A stretch of DNA of 64,000 bases from Planctomycetota bacterium (GTDB taxonomy: Bacteria > Planctomycetota > Planctomycetia > Pirellulales > PNKZ01): positions 1-64,000 of the forward strand of contig JAFEBQ010000033.1 in the NCBI GenBank assembly GCA_018242585.1, given 5' to 3'. A program made the translations under genes and the position numbers. The notes below the pieces were generated by a model that saw only the letters and a program-made list of their open reading frames with translations, did not search any database and was not told where the DNA came from. Positions 1 through 9,078 of the stretch are shown piece by piece. Positions within the stretch are counted from its first letter, which is position 1; each line of letters starts with the position of its first letter.

Positions 1-3000
1 GATGATCCAGTCGGCGGTCTTGACCACGTCCAGGTTGTGCTCGACCACCACGACCGTGTTCCCCAGATCGACCAGCCGATTCAACACCTCGAGCAGCTTG
101 GCCAAGTCGTCGAAGTGCAAACCCGTGGTCGGTTCGTCAAGCAGGTAGAGCGTCTGGCCCGTGTCGGGTCGCGACAGTTCGGCGGCCAGCTTCACGCGTT
201 GGGCTTCGCCACCTGAAAGGGTCGGCGCGGCCTGGCCCAAGCGGATGTAGTCGAGCCCCACGTCGCACAAGGTTTGCAGCGTGCGGCGCAATCGCGGGAA
301 ATGAGCGAACACTTCCAGCGCCTTGCTGGCCGGCATATCGAGCACGTCGGCGATCGATTGGCCGCGGAAGCAGACGGCCAGCGTCTCGGCATTGTAGCGC
401 TTGCCGCGGCATTCGTCGCACTCGACCCACACGTCTGGCAAGAAGTGCATTTCGATCCGCAGTTGCCCATTCCCTTCGCACTTCTCGCAGCGACCACCGG
501 GGACGTTGAAGCTGAAACGCCGGGCCGAGTAGCCGCGCAGCTTGGCCTCGGGAAGGTGGGCATAGAGTTCGCGGATTTCCTCAAACAAGCCCGTGTAAGT
601 CGCCGGGTTCGACGACGGCGTGTTCCCCAGCGGCTGCTGATCGACGCGGATCACCTTGTTGATCTGTTCAATGCCGCGAATCTCGTCGTGCGGCGCGGCA
701 AAGGTCCGCGCGCGGTGCAGCGTGCGGGCCAGCGCGTTGTACAGCACGTCCTCGACCAGCGAGCTTTTGCCGCTGCCGCTCACGCCCGTCACGGCCGTGA
801 ACGTGCCCAGCGGGATTTGCACCGTCACGTTGTGCAAGTTGTTGTGCCGAGCGCCGACGAGTTCGAGCACCGGCAACTGTTGCAGCTCGGGGGCTTTCTT
901 GCTAGTCGTTGGCTTGGCCTTGGTTTTGGCTTTGCCCTTTTTCGGCTTGGCATTGCCGGCGTCGTCGTTACGCGCGAGCGTGCGACGGTTCGTCGGCACC
1001 GGAATTGCTTTGCCGCCGCTCAGGTAAGGCCCGGTCACCGAGGTCTTGATCTTGGACACCTGCTCGGGCGTGCCGCGAGCGACGATCTGTCCGCCGAACT
1101 CGCCAGCGCGCGGGCCGAAATCGAGCAACTGGTCGGCACCAGCGATCACTTCCTTGTCGTGCTCGACCAATAGTAGCGTGTTCCCCAAGTCGCGCAGCCG
1201 CGCCAGAGTTTGAATCAACCGCCGGTTGTCGCGCGGGTGGAGTCCGATGGTCGGCTCGTCCAGCACGTAGAGCACGCCGGTCAGGCCGCTGCCGACCTGA
1301 CTGGCCAGCCGGATGCGCTGCGCTTCGCCACCCGACAGAGTCGGCGCGCTGCGCGCCAGCGCCAGGTATTCAAGCCCCACGTCGACCAGGAACTGCACGC
1401 GGTTCTCGACTTCGCGCAGCAGTTCGCCCGCCACCTTGCGCTCGGCGGCCGAGAGTCGTAGCCCTTTGACCACGTCGAGCAGCGTGCCCAGCGACATCCG
1501 GCACAGGTCGTCGATCGTGCGGTCACGGAACCGAACCGCGCCGGCGTCGTCCCGCAGTCGGCTACCCGCGCAGGTCGAGCACTCGACCTCGTCGACCAGG
1601 TGTTCCAGCTTGCCACGCAGGGCCTGCGACAACCGGGACGCTTCGTCAAGCGCCGGGTAGAGCCCCTTGTATTGAAAGCGGAACCAGGGAGCGGCCAACT
1701 TGCCCTTCGCGCCCGGACGAGGGACGGGGAACCAGGTTTCGCCGGTGCCGTGCATGACAATTCGTCGATGCCGCGCCGAAAGCTGTTCGAGCGGCACGTC
1801 GATCGGCAGGCTTGCGTGAGTGGCCAGCGATTCGAGCATGGGCTTGAACATGACGTTGTCCAAGCCGGGCCACAGGTCAACTGCCCCTTCGGCCAGCGTC
1901 AACTTCGGATCGCGGATCAAGGCGCTCATATTCGCGCCGAGTTGCGTCCCCAGCCCTTCGCACGACGAGCACCAGCCGAGCGAGCTGTTGAACGAGAAGT
2001 GGTGCGGCGACAACGGCTCGAAGCTGCGGCCACAGCGATCGCAGGCAAAGTGCTGGCTGTGAATGACCGCGGGCCACTGACTTTCGGCCACTCCTTCGAC
2101 GGGGAAGACGACGTGTAATACGCCTTTGCCCAGGGCAAGTGTGCTTTCGACGCTGTCGGCCAGTCGGCTGCGCCCGCCAGCGCGAATGGTGACTCGGTCG
2201 ACGATTACTTCGACCAAGTGCTTGCGCCGACGGTCGATCGTTGGCGGTGACGACAACTCGTACGTTGCCCGATCGACGCGGATGCGCTGATAGCCGCCGC
2301 TGCGCAAATCAGTCCACAGGGCGTCGTAGCTGTCGCCGACTTCGACTTCGAGCGGCGCCATCAGGTACGCCCGAGTGCCGTCCGACTCGGTCATCAGCTT
2401 GTCGATGATCTCGTCGGCGGTTTGCGTACCGATGGGAATGTCGCAATCGGGACAGTACGGCTTGCCCATTCGCGCGAACAAGATGCGCAGATAATCGTAA
2501 ATCTCGGTCACGGTGCCGACCGTTGAGCGGGGCGAATGGCCCAGATTCTTTTGCTCGATCGCGATAGCCGGCGACAGCCCCTCAATGTGTTCCAGCACCG
2601 GCTTCTGCATTTGCGCGACGAACTGCCGGGCATAGGAGCTCAGGCTTTCGACGTAGCGGCGTTGCCCTTCGGCATAAATCGTGTCCATGGCCAGCGACGA
2701 CTTGCCGCTGCCGCTGGGGCCACAGCAAACGGTCATCTGGTCGCGGGGCACCGAGATGTCGATGTTCTTCAGGTTGTGCTGACGCGCGCCGCGGACGTTG
2801 ATGGCCGTCATGGCGTGCGGAATCGCCTTGGCAGGTTTCTTCTTGGCGACCGCGGCCGACGTCGTGCCGTTCAAGACGGCCTTTACGGCGCGACCAGTGT
2901 ACGAGGCCGAGACCTTGGCCACGTTCTCGGGGGTGCCGGCGGCGACCAGGGTGCCGCCGGCCGCGCCCCCTTCGGGGCCGAGGTCGATTAGCCAGTCTGC

Positions 3001-5865
3001 TGTCTTGATCACGTCCAAATTGTGTTCAACCACCAGGACGGTGTTGCCGGCGTCGACGAAGTTGTGCAATACCTTGAGTAACATCTGGATGTCGGCAAAG
3101 TGAAGCCCCGTCGTCGGTTCGTCGAGTAGATACATCGTCTTGCCGGTGCTGCGTTTGACCAACTCGCGGGCCAGCTTGACGCGTTGCGCTTCGCCACCCG
3201 ATAGCGTCGGCGACGGCTGCCCCAGCTTTAGATAGTCGAGCCCCACATCGTGCAACGTCTGCAGCTTGTGCGCGATTTTCGGCACGTTGACAAAGTGTTC
3301 GAGCGCTTGCTGAATGTCCATTTCCAGGACTTCGGCGATGTTCTTCCCCTTGAATCGCACCTGCAGCGTTTCGCGATTGAAGCGGTGCCCCTCACACACC
3401 GGGCAGGTAACCCAGACGTCGGCCAGGAAGTCCATTTCGAGCTTGTTCGAGCCGTTCCCTTCGCACGCCTCGCAGCGGCCGCCGGCCACGTTGAAGCTGA
3501 AACGTCCCTCCTGGTAGCCGCGAGCCTTGGCATCGGGCAATTGGCAGAATAAATTGCGAACGTCGTCGAACACCTTGATATAGGTGGCCGGGTTCGATCG
3601 CGGCGTGCGCCCGATCGGCGATTGATCAATGGCGATCAGCTTGTCGAGGTGATCGACGCCATCGATCCGCTCGTGCTTGCCGGGCACGCCCTCGCCGCCG
3701 TTCAAGTCACGCGACAGGGCCTGAACCAGAATGTCATCAACGAGCGACGACTTGCCGCTGCCGCTCACACCGGTGACACAAACGAACGCGCCGAGCGGAA
3801 TCTCGATGTCGATCGACTTCAGGTTGTTGGCCGCCGCGCCGACGATCGTTAATCGTTTGTCGCCAATCGGCCGCCGCTGCGAGGGAATCTCGATCTTGCG
3901 GCGGCCCGACAGAAAATCGCCAGTCAGACTGCGCGACGCCTTGGCGATGGCCGTGGCGTCTCCTTCGGCCACGACTTCGCCGCCGCGCACGCCCGGCCCG
4001 GGGCCAAAGTCGACCAGGTGGTCGGCGTTGCGCATGGTATCTTCATCGTGCTCGACAACGACGACCGTGTTCCCCAAGTCGCGCAGTTGTTCAAGCGTGG
4101 CCAGTAAGCGATCGTTGTCGCGCGGGTGCAGCCCGATCGACGGTTCGTCCAAGATATACAGCACACCAACCAGGCCACAGCCAATCTGCCCGGCCAGTCG
4201 AATCCGCTGCGATTCGCCCCCCGAGAGGGTCGGCGCGGTTCGGCTAAGCGTCAGGTAATCGAGCCCCACATTGAGCAGAAAGCCCAACCGCCCGCGGATT
4301 TCTTTCAGCACCTCGGCCGCGACAATTTGCGACGTTCGGTCCAGGTCCAACTCGCCGAAGAACTCGACCGCTTCCGAAACGGCAAAGTCGCACACCTCGG
4401 GCAGGCTGCGCGTGGGCCGATCGGCGAACGCGGCGCTCTTGGTGGCAATCGTTACTGCGCGCGCTTGTGGGTTGAGCCGCGTTCCCTGGCATTGGCCGCA
4501 GCCCATTGTGCGCATGTATTTTTCGAGCTGGCGAAGCTGCATGCCGCTCTTGGATTGGCTGTACTTGCCCATCAGTTCGGGGATGATCCCCTCGAACTTG
4601 CCACCGTACTTGTGGACGCCGCCGCCATGCTTCCAGGTGAACGTGATATGCAGATCGTCCGTGCCGTAAAGCAATTGCTGGCGAATCTCGGCGGGCAATT
4701 CTTCCCAGGCGGTTTCGAGCACCGTGCCCGATTCGAGCTGATGCTGCCGTTCGAGCGTCGCGGCGACCCCTTCGAAGATATGCTTGCGCCACCGTCCCAA
4801 GTCGCGCCACGAGCCAATCAGCTCGAAGCAGCCTTGCATGAACGAACGGCTGGCGTCGGGGATGAGCAACTCGGGCACAAAGCTGAACACTTCGCCCAGG
4901 CCCATGCACGTGGGACACATCCCCTGCGGGCTGTTGAAACTGAACAACTGGGGCGTCGGCGGCTCGAAGCTCAGGTTGCAATGCGTGCAGGCGTAATGCG
5001 CCGACAGATAAAGATCATCCTTCGAGCGCGCTCGCGCGCCGCGCGGCGTGCGCCCGCGCGAGGTGGCGGGCGGCGCTTCATCATTTACTTCGGTCGCTGC
5101 TTCCTCGGGGCGCTCTTCAGCGGCGGCCGCGCGCGACGCTTCGCCGGCGTCCAAGGCGACGACCAGGTTTCCCTTGCCCAGCTTCAAGGCCAACTCGACC
5201 GCTTCGGCCAGCCGGGCGCGAATGTCCGATCCGGCCGTCAGGCGGTCGATCACCACCTCGATGTCATGGCGCATCTGCCGATCGAGGCTCAACGCATCAT
5301 TCAGCGATACAACCGTTCCGTCGACGCGCGCGCGGACGAAGCCTTCCTTCAACAACTCCTCGAACAGGTCGCGGAACTCACCCTTTTGCGCCTTGACCAG
5401 CGGGGCCAGCAGCGAGAACTTCGTGCCGACTTCGAGCGCGGCCACGCGGGCGATGATCTGTTCGCGCGTTTGCGCGGTGATGCGGCGATTGCAGTTCGGG
5501 CAATGGCCGTGCCCGCACCGCGCGTAGAGCACGCGCAGGTAATCGTAGATTTCAGTAATCGTGCCGACGGTCGAGCGCGGGTTTTGGCCGCTGGTCTTTT
5601 GTGAGATCGAAATCGAGGGGCTCAGGCCCGAGATCAACTCGACGTCGGGCTTGGGCATCTGGCCGATGAACTGACGCGCGAAGCTCGACAAGCTCTCGAC
5701 GTAGCGGCGTTGCCCCTCGGCATAGAGCGTGTCGAACGCCAGCGACGACTTGCCGCTGCCGCTGACGCCAGTCAAACAGATCAACTTGTTGCGGGGCAGA
5801 ACCAGATCGACGCCGCGAAGATTATGCTCGCGCGCGCCCTTGATGACGATATCCGATGCAGCCAT
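1..5865 (-). CDS. uvrA: Excinuclease ABC subunit A, giant tandem-duplicated form (3' end outside window)
   Basis: DNA-damage recognition ATPase of nucleotide excision repair. 1955 codons are open from the ATG at 5865 to the window edge, about twice a normal UvrA (about 940 residues). Two complete UvrA units follow each other: Walker A GVSGSGKSSL occurs near residues 35 and 695, then GPSGSGKSSL near 1045 and GVSGSGKSSL near 1690. Each unit has an ABC signature LSGGESQR or LSGGEAQR in both ATPase halves, a zinc module (CEACEGNG with CPVCEGHR in unit 1; CEKCEGNG with CDECRGKR in unit 2) and the H-loop VVVEHN/VVEHD. So there are four ABC ATPase modules in one chain. The last visible residues are the H-loop of the fourth module, so only some tens of residues are missing. 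A linker rich in Lys, Ala and Pro separates modules. The fused form is known in planctomycetes; family assignment is certain. Confidence 0.97.
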   Translation of the reverse strand, partial: MAASDIVIKGAREHNLRGVDLVLPRNKLICLTGVSGSGKSSLAFDTLYAEGQRRYVESLSSFARQFIGQMPKPDVELISGLSPSISISQKTSGQNPRSTVGTITEIYDYLRVLYARCGHGHCPNCNRRITAQTREQIIARVAALEVGTKFSLLAPLVKAQKGEFRDLFEELLKEGFVRARVDGTVVSLNDALSLDRQMRHDIEVVIDRLTAGSDIRARLAEAVELALKLGKGNLVVALDAGEASRAAAAEERPEEAATEVNDEAPPATSRGRTPRGARARSKDDLYLSAHYACTHCNLSFEPPTPQLFSFNSPQGMCPTCMGLGEVFSFVPELLIPDASRSFMQGCFELIGSWRDLGRWRKHIFEGVAATLERQHQLESGTVLETAWEELPAEIRQQLLYGTDDLHITFTWKHGGGVHKYGGKFEGIIPELMGKYSQSKSGMQLRQLEKYMRTMGCGQCQGTRLNPQARAVTIATKSAAFADRPTRSLPEVCDFAVSEAVEFFGELDLDRTSQIVAAEVLKEIRGRLGFLLNVGLDYLTLSRTAPTLSGGESQRIRLAGQIGCGLVGVLYILDEPSIGLHPRDNDRLLATLEQLRDLGNTVVVVEHDEDTMRNADHLVDFGPGPGVRGGEVVAEGDATAIAKASRSLTGDFLSGRRKIEIPSQRRPIGDKRLTIVGAAANNLKSIDIEIPLGAFVCVTGVSGSGKSSLVDDILVQALSRDLNGGEGVPGKHERIDGVDHLDKLIAIDQSPIGRTPRSNPATYIKVFDDVRNLFCQLPDAKARGYQEGRFSFNVAGGRCEACEGNGSNKLEMDFLADVWVTCPVCEGHRFNRETLQVRFKGKNIAEVLEMDIQQALEHFVNVPKIAHKLQTLHDVGLDYLKLGQPSPTLSGGEAQRVKLARELVKRSTGKTMYLLDEPTTGLHFADIQMLLKVLHNFVDAGNTVLVVEHNLDVIKTADWLIDLGPEGGAAGGTLVAAGTPENVAKVSASYTGRAVKAVLNGTTSAAVAKKKPAKAIPHAMTAINVRGARQHNLKNIDISVPRDQMTVCCGPSGSGKSSLAMDTIYAEGQRRYVESLSSYARQFVAQMQKPVLEHIEGLSPAIAIEQKNLGHSPRSTVGTVTEIYDYLRILFARMGKPYCPDCDIPIGTQTADEIIDKLMTESDGTRAYLMAPLEVEVGDSYDALWTDLRSGGYQRIRVDRATYELSSPPTIDRRRKHLVEVIVDRVTIRAGGRSRLADSVESTLALGKGVLHVVFPVEGVAESQWPAVIHSQHFACDRCGRSFEPLSPHHFSFNSSLGWCSSCEGLGTQLGANMSALIRDPKLTLAEGAVDLWPGLDNVMFKPMLESLATHASLPIDVPLEQLSARHRRIVMHGTGETWFPVPRPGAKGKLAAPWFRFQYKGLYPALDEASRLSQALRGKLEHLVDEVECSTCAGSRLRDDAGAVRFRDRTIDDLCRMSLGTLLDVVKGLRLSAAERKVAGELLREVENRVQFLVDVGLEYLALARSAPTLSGGEAQRIRLASQVGSGLTGVLYVLDEPTIGLHPRDNRRLIQTLARLRDLGNTLLLVEHDKEVIAGADQLLDFGPRAGEFGGQIVARGTPEQVSKIKTSVTGPYLSGGKAIPVPTNRRTLARNDDAGNAKPKKGKAKTKAKPTTSKKAPELQQLPVLELVGARHNNLHNVTVQIPLGTFTAVTGVSGSGKSSLVEDVLYNALARTLHRARTFAAPHDEIRGIEQINKVIRVDQQPLGNTPSSNPATYTGLFEEIRELYAHLPEAKLRGYSARRFSFNVPGGRCEKCEGNGQLRIEMHFLPDVWVECDECRGKRYNAETLAVCFRGQSIADVLDMPASKALEVFAHFPRLRRTLQTLCDVGLDYIRLGQAAPTLSGGEAQRVKLAAELSRPDTGQTLYLLDEPTTGLHFDDLAKLLEVLNRLVDLGNTVVVVEHNLDVVKTADWII

Positions 5866-6255
5866 AAGCGGGCCGAAATCACTCCGTTGGTTGCCAAGCG
5901 GCGGGGGCAGCACGGGCTGGGGCACCTAAATGAAGTGCTAGCCCGAGCCGTGGCACGCATTTTCAGCGCAAGCTGATAATTGTAGGTGCGGAGGCGGTTT
6001 CGACAACCCGGCGGAAATCAGAAAACGATCTACGGCTCGGGGACTGCTGGCGGCCAATAAGTCGCAGATTACGGCGGAGTTGGGTAGCACGATTGCTCGC
6101 CAATCGGTGTGGCGCAGCCACCAGAGGCAAAGGAACGGCTAACGCTGAAGGTTGTATCCTAAACAGCGCAAGCCGCTTTCGCATCCCTCTTGCGGGCAGA
6201 GCCCGCCCCGGTAGACGAGCTACCGGGGCTACCCAAGTTTTGCGCGGGGCTCAGT
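5866..6255. other. Intergenic region upstream of uvrA and downstream of the S41 protease gene
   Basis: About 390 bases with no credible gene on either strand. It must hold the uvrA promoter (leftward) and the 3' end of the S41 protease transcript. The only clear structure is a pair of adjacent hairpins at 6192-6228, listed separately. Confidence 0.6.
6192..6228. repeat. Two adjacent perfect hairpins
   Basis: GCGGGC (6192-6197) and GCCCGC (6201-6206) form a 6-bp stem with a 3-nt loop; CCCCGGTAG (6206-6214) and CTACCGGGG (6220-6228) form a 9-bp stem with a 5-nt loop. They share base 6206, so they may be alternatives. No T-run follows directly. The position, 28 bases after the leftward S41 gene stop, fits a 3'-end stabilising or termination structure, or a dispersed intergenic repeat. 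Confidence 0.5.
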
Positions 6256-7578
6256 CTAAATACTCTTGGCTTTGCCCGCGGCGCACTCTTTTAGCTTCTC
6301 GATTGCCAGCTCGCGCTGCTTGTCGTCGAGCGGCGCTTCGGCCTCGGGGGGCTTCACGGCGCCGGGAGCGCGAATGGCGTCGTGATAGCGCCGCCGCTTC
6401 GATAGCGCGGCCGCTTCCTCGTCGGTGAGCTTCAACTCGCAGCCCGGGTCAGGTTGGACGCCCCAGGGATCCGAATCCTTGGCTTTCTTGCCGCGATGGA
6501 TGTTCTGTTCGCTCGGCCGCCAATACGTGGCAATCGTCAGGTGCAACTCGGCTTTGCCCTGTTCGAGTGGAATCACATCCTGCACGGTTCCCTTGCCATA
6601 GCTCCGCTGGCCGACGACCAGCGCGCGATTGTGATCTTGCAGGCACGCGGCTGTCACTTCGCTGGCGCTCGCGCTCCATTGATTGATCAACACGACGAGC
6701 GGCAGGTTGGCAAACGGCGCTGTGCCGTCGGCGTCGTATGCCTTGCGAAGTTTGCCGCCGCGGCCGCGAGTGCTGACGATGCGCCCCTTGGAGACGAACA
6801 GTTCGCAGACATCGATTGCGCCGTGCAGCAAGCCGCCGGGATCGTTCCGCACGTCGATCACCAGTCCGCGCAGCCCTTCTTTCGCGAGCCGTGCGATAAT
6901 CCTTTCCAACTCGTTGGCCGTTTCGCGTCCAAAGGCAATGATTCGCACGTAGGCCAGCTTGTCCTGATCGGGAATCCAATACTCCCACTTGCCGTCGGGG
7001 GCGCGGTGGTCCCCTTGCACCGTCTCGGTTCGGATAATCGCCCGGCGAATCGTCAACTCGACCGGCTCGGTCTCACCCAGGTGAAGCACGCTGATCTTCA
7101 CCGTGGTCCCTTGCGGCCCGCGGAGGATATTGGTCGTTTCTTCCAGCGACATTTCGCTGACCAGTTGATCGTTGACCTTGACGATGATGTCGCCGGCCAG
7201 AATGCCCGCTTCGTAGGCCGGCGTGCCGACGATCGGACTCATCACGGACAATTGCCTCGATATGCGATCGTAAGTCACTTCGACGCCGATGCCGCCAAAG
7301 TGCTGCTCGCGCTGCGACTGGCTGAGGGCTTTCTTCTGGGGATTGAAATACGCCGAGTTCGGGTCTCCCAGATCGGCGACCATGCCGCTCAGCGCGGCTT
7401 CGAATAGTTCGCGGTCCTCGACCGGCTCGACGTAATACTCCTCGATGTACTCCTGGAGCTTGGCAAAGGTCTGAAACTGCTGCCCCAGGCGATTGCGATA
7501 CAGCGCGTCGGCCTGATGAAAGCAGACGGCCGAGACAACACCGGCCAGCAGCAGGAACCAAAGATTTCGTCGTGGCAT
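6256..7578 (-). CDS. S41-family C-terminal processing peptidase with PDZ domain
   Basis: Membrane-anchored or periplasmic serine protease of the CtpA/Prc type, 440 residues. The N-terminus MPRRNLWFLLLAGVV is a signal or anchor segment. A PDZ domain spans about 95-180 (GGIGVEV, AGILAGDIIVKVN). The catalytic region shows SASASE with nucleophile Ser304 and SYGKGTVQ with general base Lys329, the same 25-residue spacing as Ser430/Lys455 of E. coli Prc. The ATG at 7578 is preferred over in-frame upstream starts because a rho-independent terminator (7633-7665) lies inside the longer frame. It has its own transcription unit behind that terminator. The specific substrate cannot be told from the sequence. 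Confidence 0.95.
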   Translation of the reverse strand: MPRRNLWFLLLAGVVSAVCFHQADALYRNRLGQQFQTFAKLQEYIEEYYVEPVEDRELFEAALSGMVADLGDPNSAYFNPQKKALSQSQREQHFGGIGVEVTYDRISRQLSVMSPIVGTPAYEAGILAGDIIVKVNDQLVSEMSLEETTNILRGPQGTTVKISVLHLGETEPVELTIRRAIIRTETVQGDHRAPDGKWEYWIPDQDKLAYVRIIAFGRETANELERIIARLAKEGLRGLVIDVRNDPGGLLHGAIDVCELFVSKGRIVSTRGRGGKLRKAYDADGTAPFANLPLVVLINQWSASASEVTAACLQDHNRALVVGQRSYGKGTVQDVIPLEQGKAELHLTIATYWRPSEQNIHRGKKAKDSDPWGVQPDPGCELKLTDEEAAALSKRRRYHDAIRAPGAVKPPEAEAPLDDKQRELAIEKLKECAAGKAKSI

Positions 7579-7632
7579 GGGCTCAATCGTAACGTCACGC
7601 GCGCCGGCCGCCAAATGCCGGGGGGGCGCAAG

Positions 7633-7665
7633 AAAAAGCCCAGAGGTGGATCCTCTGGGCTTTTT
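7633..7665 (-). terminator. Rho-independent terminator after the DUF1501 gene
   Basis: Perfect 9-bp stem GCCCAGAGG (7638-7646) / CCTCTGGGC (7652-7660) with loop TGGAT, flanked by five A and five T, so it has U-tracts in both directions. It lies 32 bases past the stop of the leftward DUF1501 gene and ends that operon; it also fixes the start of the S41 gene downstream of it. Confidence 0.93.
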
Positions 7666-7696
7666 ATATTCTCCGACGAGCAAACTCAGTCGACAA

Positions 7697-8992
7697 TTAA
7701 CCAAACAGCGCCTGAATCGGCTTGCCGTCGCGCGAGATCATCACCGGGCGACCGGTGTTGGTGTGATATTCCTTGTGGTGGTCGATGCCCAGGGACTGGA
7801 ACAGCGAAGCCGCCACGTCGTCCGGAGCGATGGCGTCGTTCGCCGGGCCTTGTCCCTTGTCGTCGCTGGCGCCGATCACCTGGCCGCCACGCACTCCGCC
7901 GCCACCCATCAGCACGAACATGGCGCGCGGCCAGTGGTCGCGGCCACCGCGCTGGTTGATCTTGGGCGTGCGCCCGAACTCGCCGGTCACCATGACCAGC
8001 GTGCTGTCCAGCAGTCCGCGGTCGTACAAGTTGCTGAATAGCGACGACAGGGCCGCGTCCAACGGCGGCAGCCGGCGGTCGAGGTTCTTGTAGATGTCGG
8101 CGTGCATGTCCCAGTTGCCCGTCGAGACGGTGACAAAGCGGACCCCCGCTTCGACCAATCGCACGGCCAACAGAGTGCTCTGGCCGACATCATCCGCCCC
8201 GAATTGCTTTTGCAGCTCGGGCGATTCCTTGCCCAGGTCAAAGGCGGCCTTGGCCTTCTTGGAGCTGATCATGTTAAAAGCCTGCTCCGAGAACTCGTCC
8301 AAGCCGGTCAACACGTCGCTCTTGGCTTCGATCGACGCAAAGGTGTGATCGACCGAGGCCAGCAACTTTTCGCGGCGCGAAACGTCGGACATGGTCATGG
8401 TGCCGGGCAGTCCGATGCCGCGGACGCTGAACTCCTGGCCCAGTTTCGGCGTGGCGTTGGTGGCAAAGGCGCCGTACTGCAAACCCAGGTAGCCGCCCCC
8501 TTGCGGCGTGTTGGGGATGGCGACGAACGGCGGCATGTCCGGCGGCGCGGCGAGTTCCTTCGAGACGACCGAGCCCAGCGAGGGGAACTCGAGCGACGGC
8601 AGCGGTCGGTTGCCGGTGTGCATGTACTTGGTGCCGAACTCGTGAGCGGCCAGCGTGTGGCTGACGCCGCGCAGAATGGCGAACTTGTCGGCCTGCTGGG
8701 CCAAGAGCGGCATCTTTTCGGTGAACTCGACGCCGGCCACGTTCGTTTTGATGGGCTTGAGTTGGCCGCGATATTCCTCGGGCGCGTCCGGCTTCATGTC
8801 GAACGTGTCCATGTGAGTCGGCCCGCCGCCCAGGCGAATGTAGATCGCCGACTTGGCTTTGGCCTTGCCGCTCACCTGGCCGGCTTTGGTCAATTGGGCG
8901 TAATCGGCCAGGGTCAGCCCCAGGCCGCCCACGGCTCCGACCCGCAGGAAGTCACGTCGCTTGAGTCCGTCGCAAAACTGGTGCAGTGACAT
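7697..8992 (-). CDS. DUF1501 domain-containing exported protein
   Basis: Member of the DUF1501 family, very expanded in planctomycetes; alkaline-phosphatase/sulfatase-like fold, function unknown. The N-terminus carries a Tat signal (LKRRDFLRVGAVGGLGL). The family hallmark GGGPTHMDTFDMKPDAPEE is at about residues 57-75, and the C-terminal third has GEFGRTPKIN and GGRDHWPRAM. ATG at 8992 is chosen with AAGGA ten bases upstream; a TTG three codons earlier is possible. Its gene lies 86 bases behind the DUF1549/DUF1553 gene in the same orientation. The pairing of these two families is the standard planctomycete arrangement and suggests a joint extracytoplasmic process, possibly polysaccharide oxidation or degradation (inference). 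Confidence 0.95.
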   Translation of the reverse strand: MSLHQFCDGLKRRDFLRVGAVGGLGLTLADYAQLTKAGQVSGKAKAKSAIYIRLGGGPTHMDTFDMKPDAPEEYRGQLKPIKTNVAGVEFTEKMPLLAQQADKFAILRGVSHTLAAHEFGTKYMHTGNRPLPSLEFPSLGSVVSKELAAPPDMPPFVAIPNTPQGGGYLGLQYGAFATNATPKLGQEFSVRGIGLPGTMTMSDVSRREKLLASVDHTFASIEAKSDVLTGLDEFSEQAFNMISSKKAKAAFDLGKESPELQKQFGADDVGQSTLLAVRLVEAGVRFVTVSTGNWDMHADIYKNLDRRLPPLDAALSSLFSNLYDRGLLDSTLVMVTGEFGRTPKINQRGGRDHWPRAMFVLMGGGGVRGGQVIGASDDKGQGPANDAIAPDDVAASLFQSLGIDHHKEYHTNTGRPVMISRDGKPIQALFG

Positions 8993-9078
8993 ATCGGTCA
9001 ATCCTTTTCAATGAGGCCGGCGGCCAGTCGAATGATTCAAAGTCAGGTTGGATGGAAATACTGGTGTGACGCGTGCGT

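Noticed and set aside
274-1173. Plus-strand open frame of about 300 codons
   Set aside because: Antisense to the 3' part of uvrA; no family match by eye.
4126-5604. Long plus-strand open frame of 492 codons
   Set aside because: Lies antisense to uvrA, whose frame shows all UvrA motifs; high GC makes long antisense frames common here.
7579-7704. N-terminal extension of the S41 protease to a start at 7704
   Set aside because: Contains the terminator of the upstream operon and has no signal peptide.
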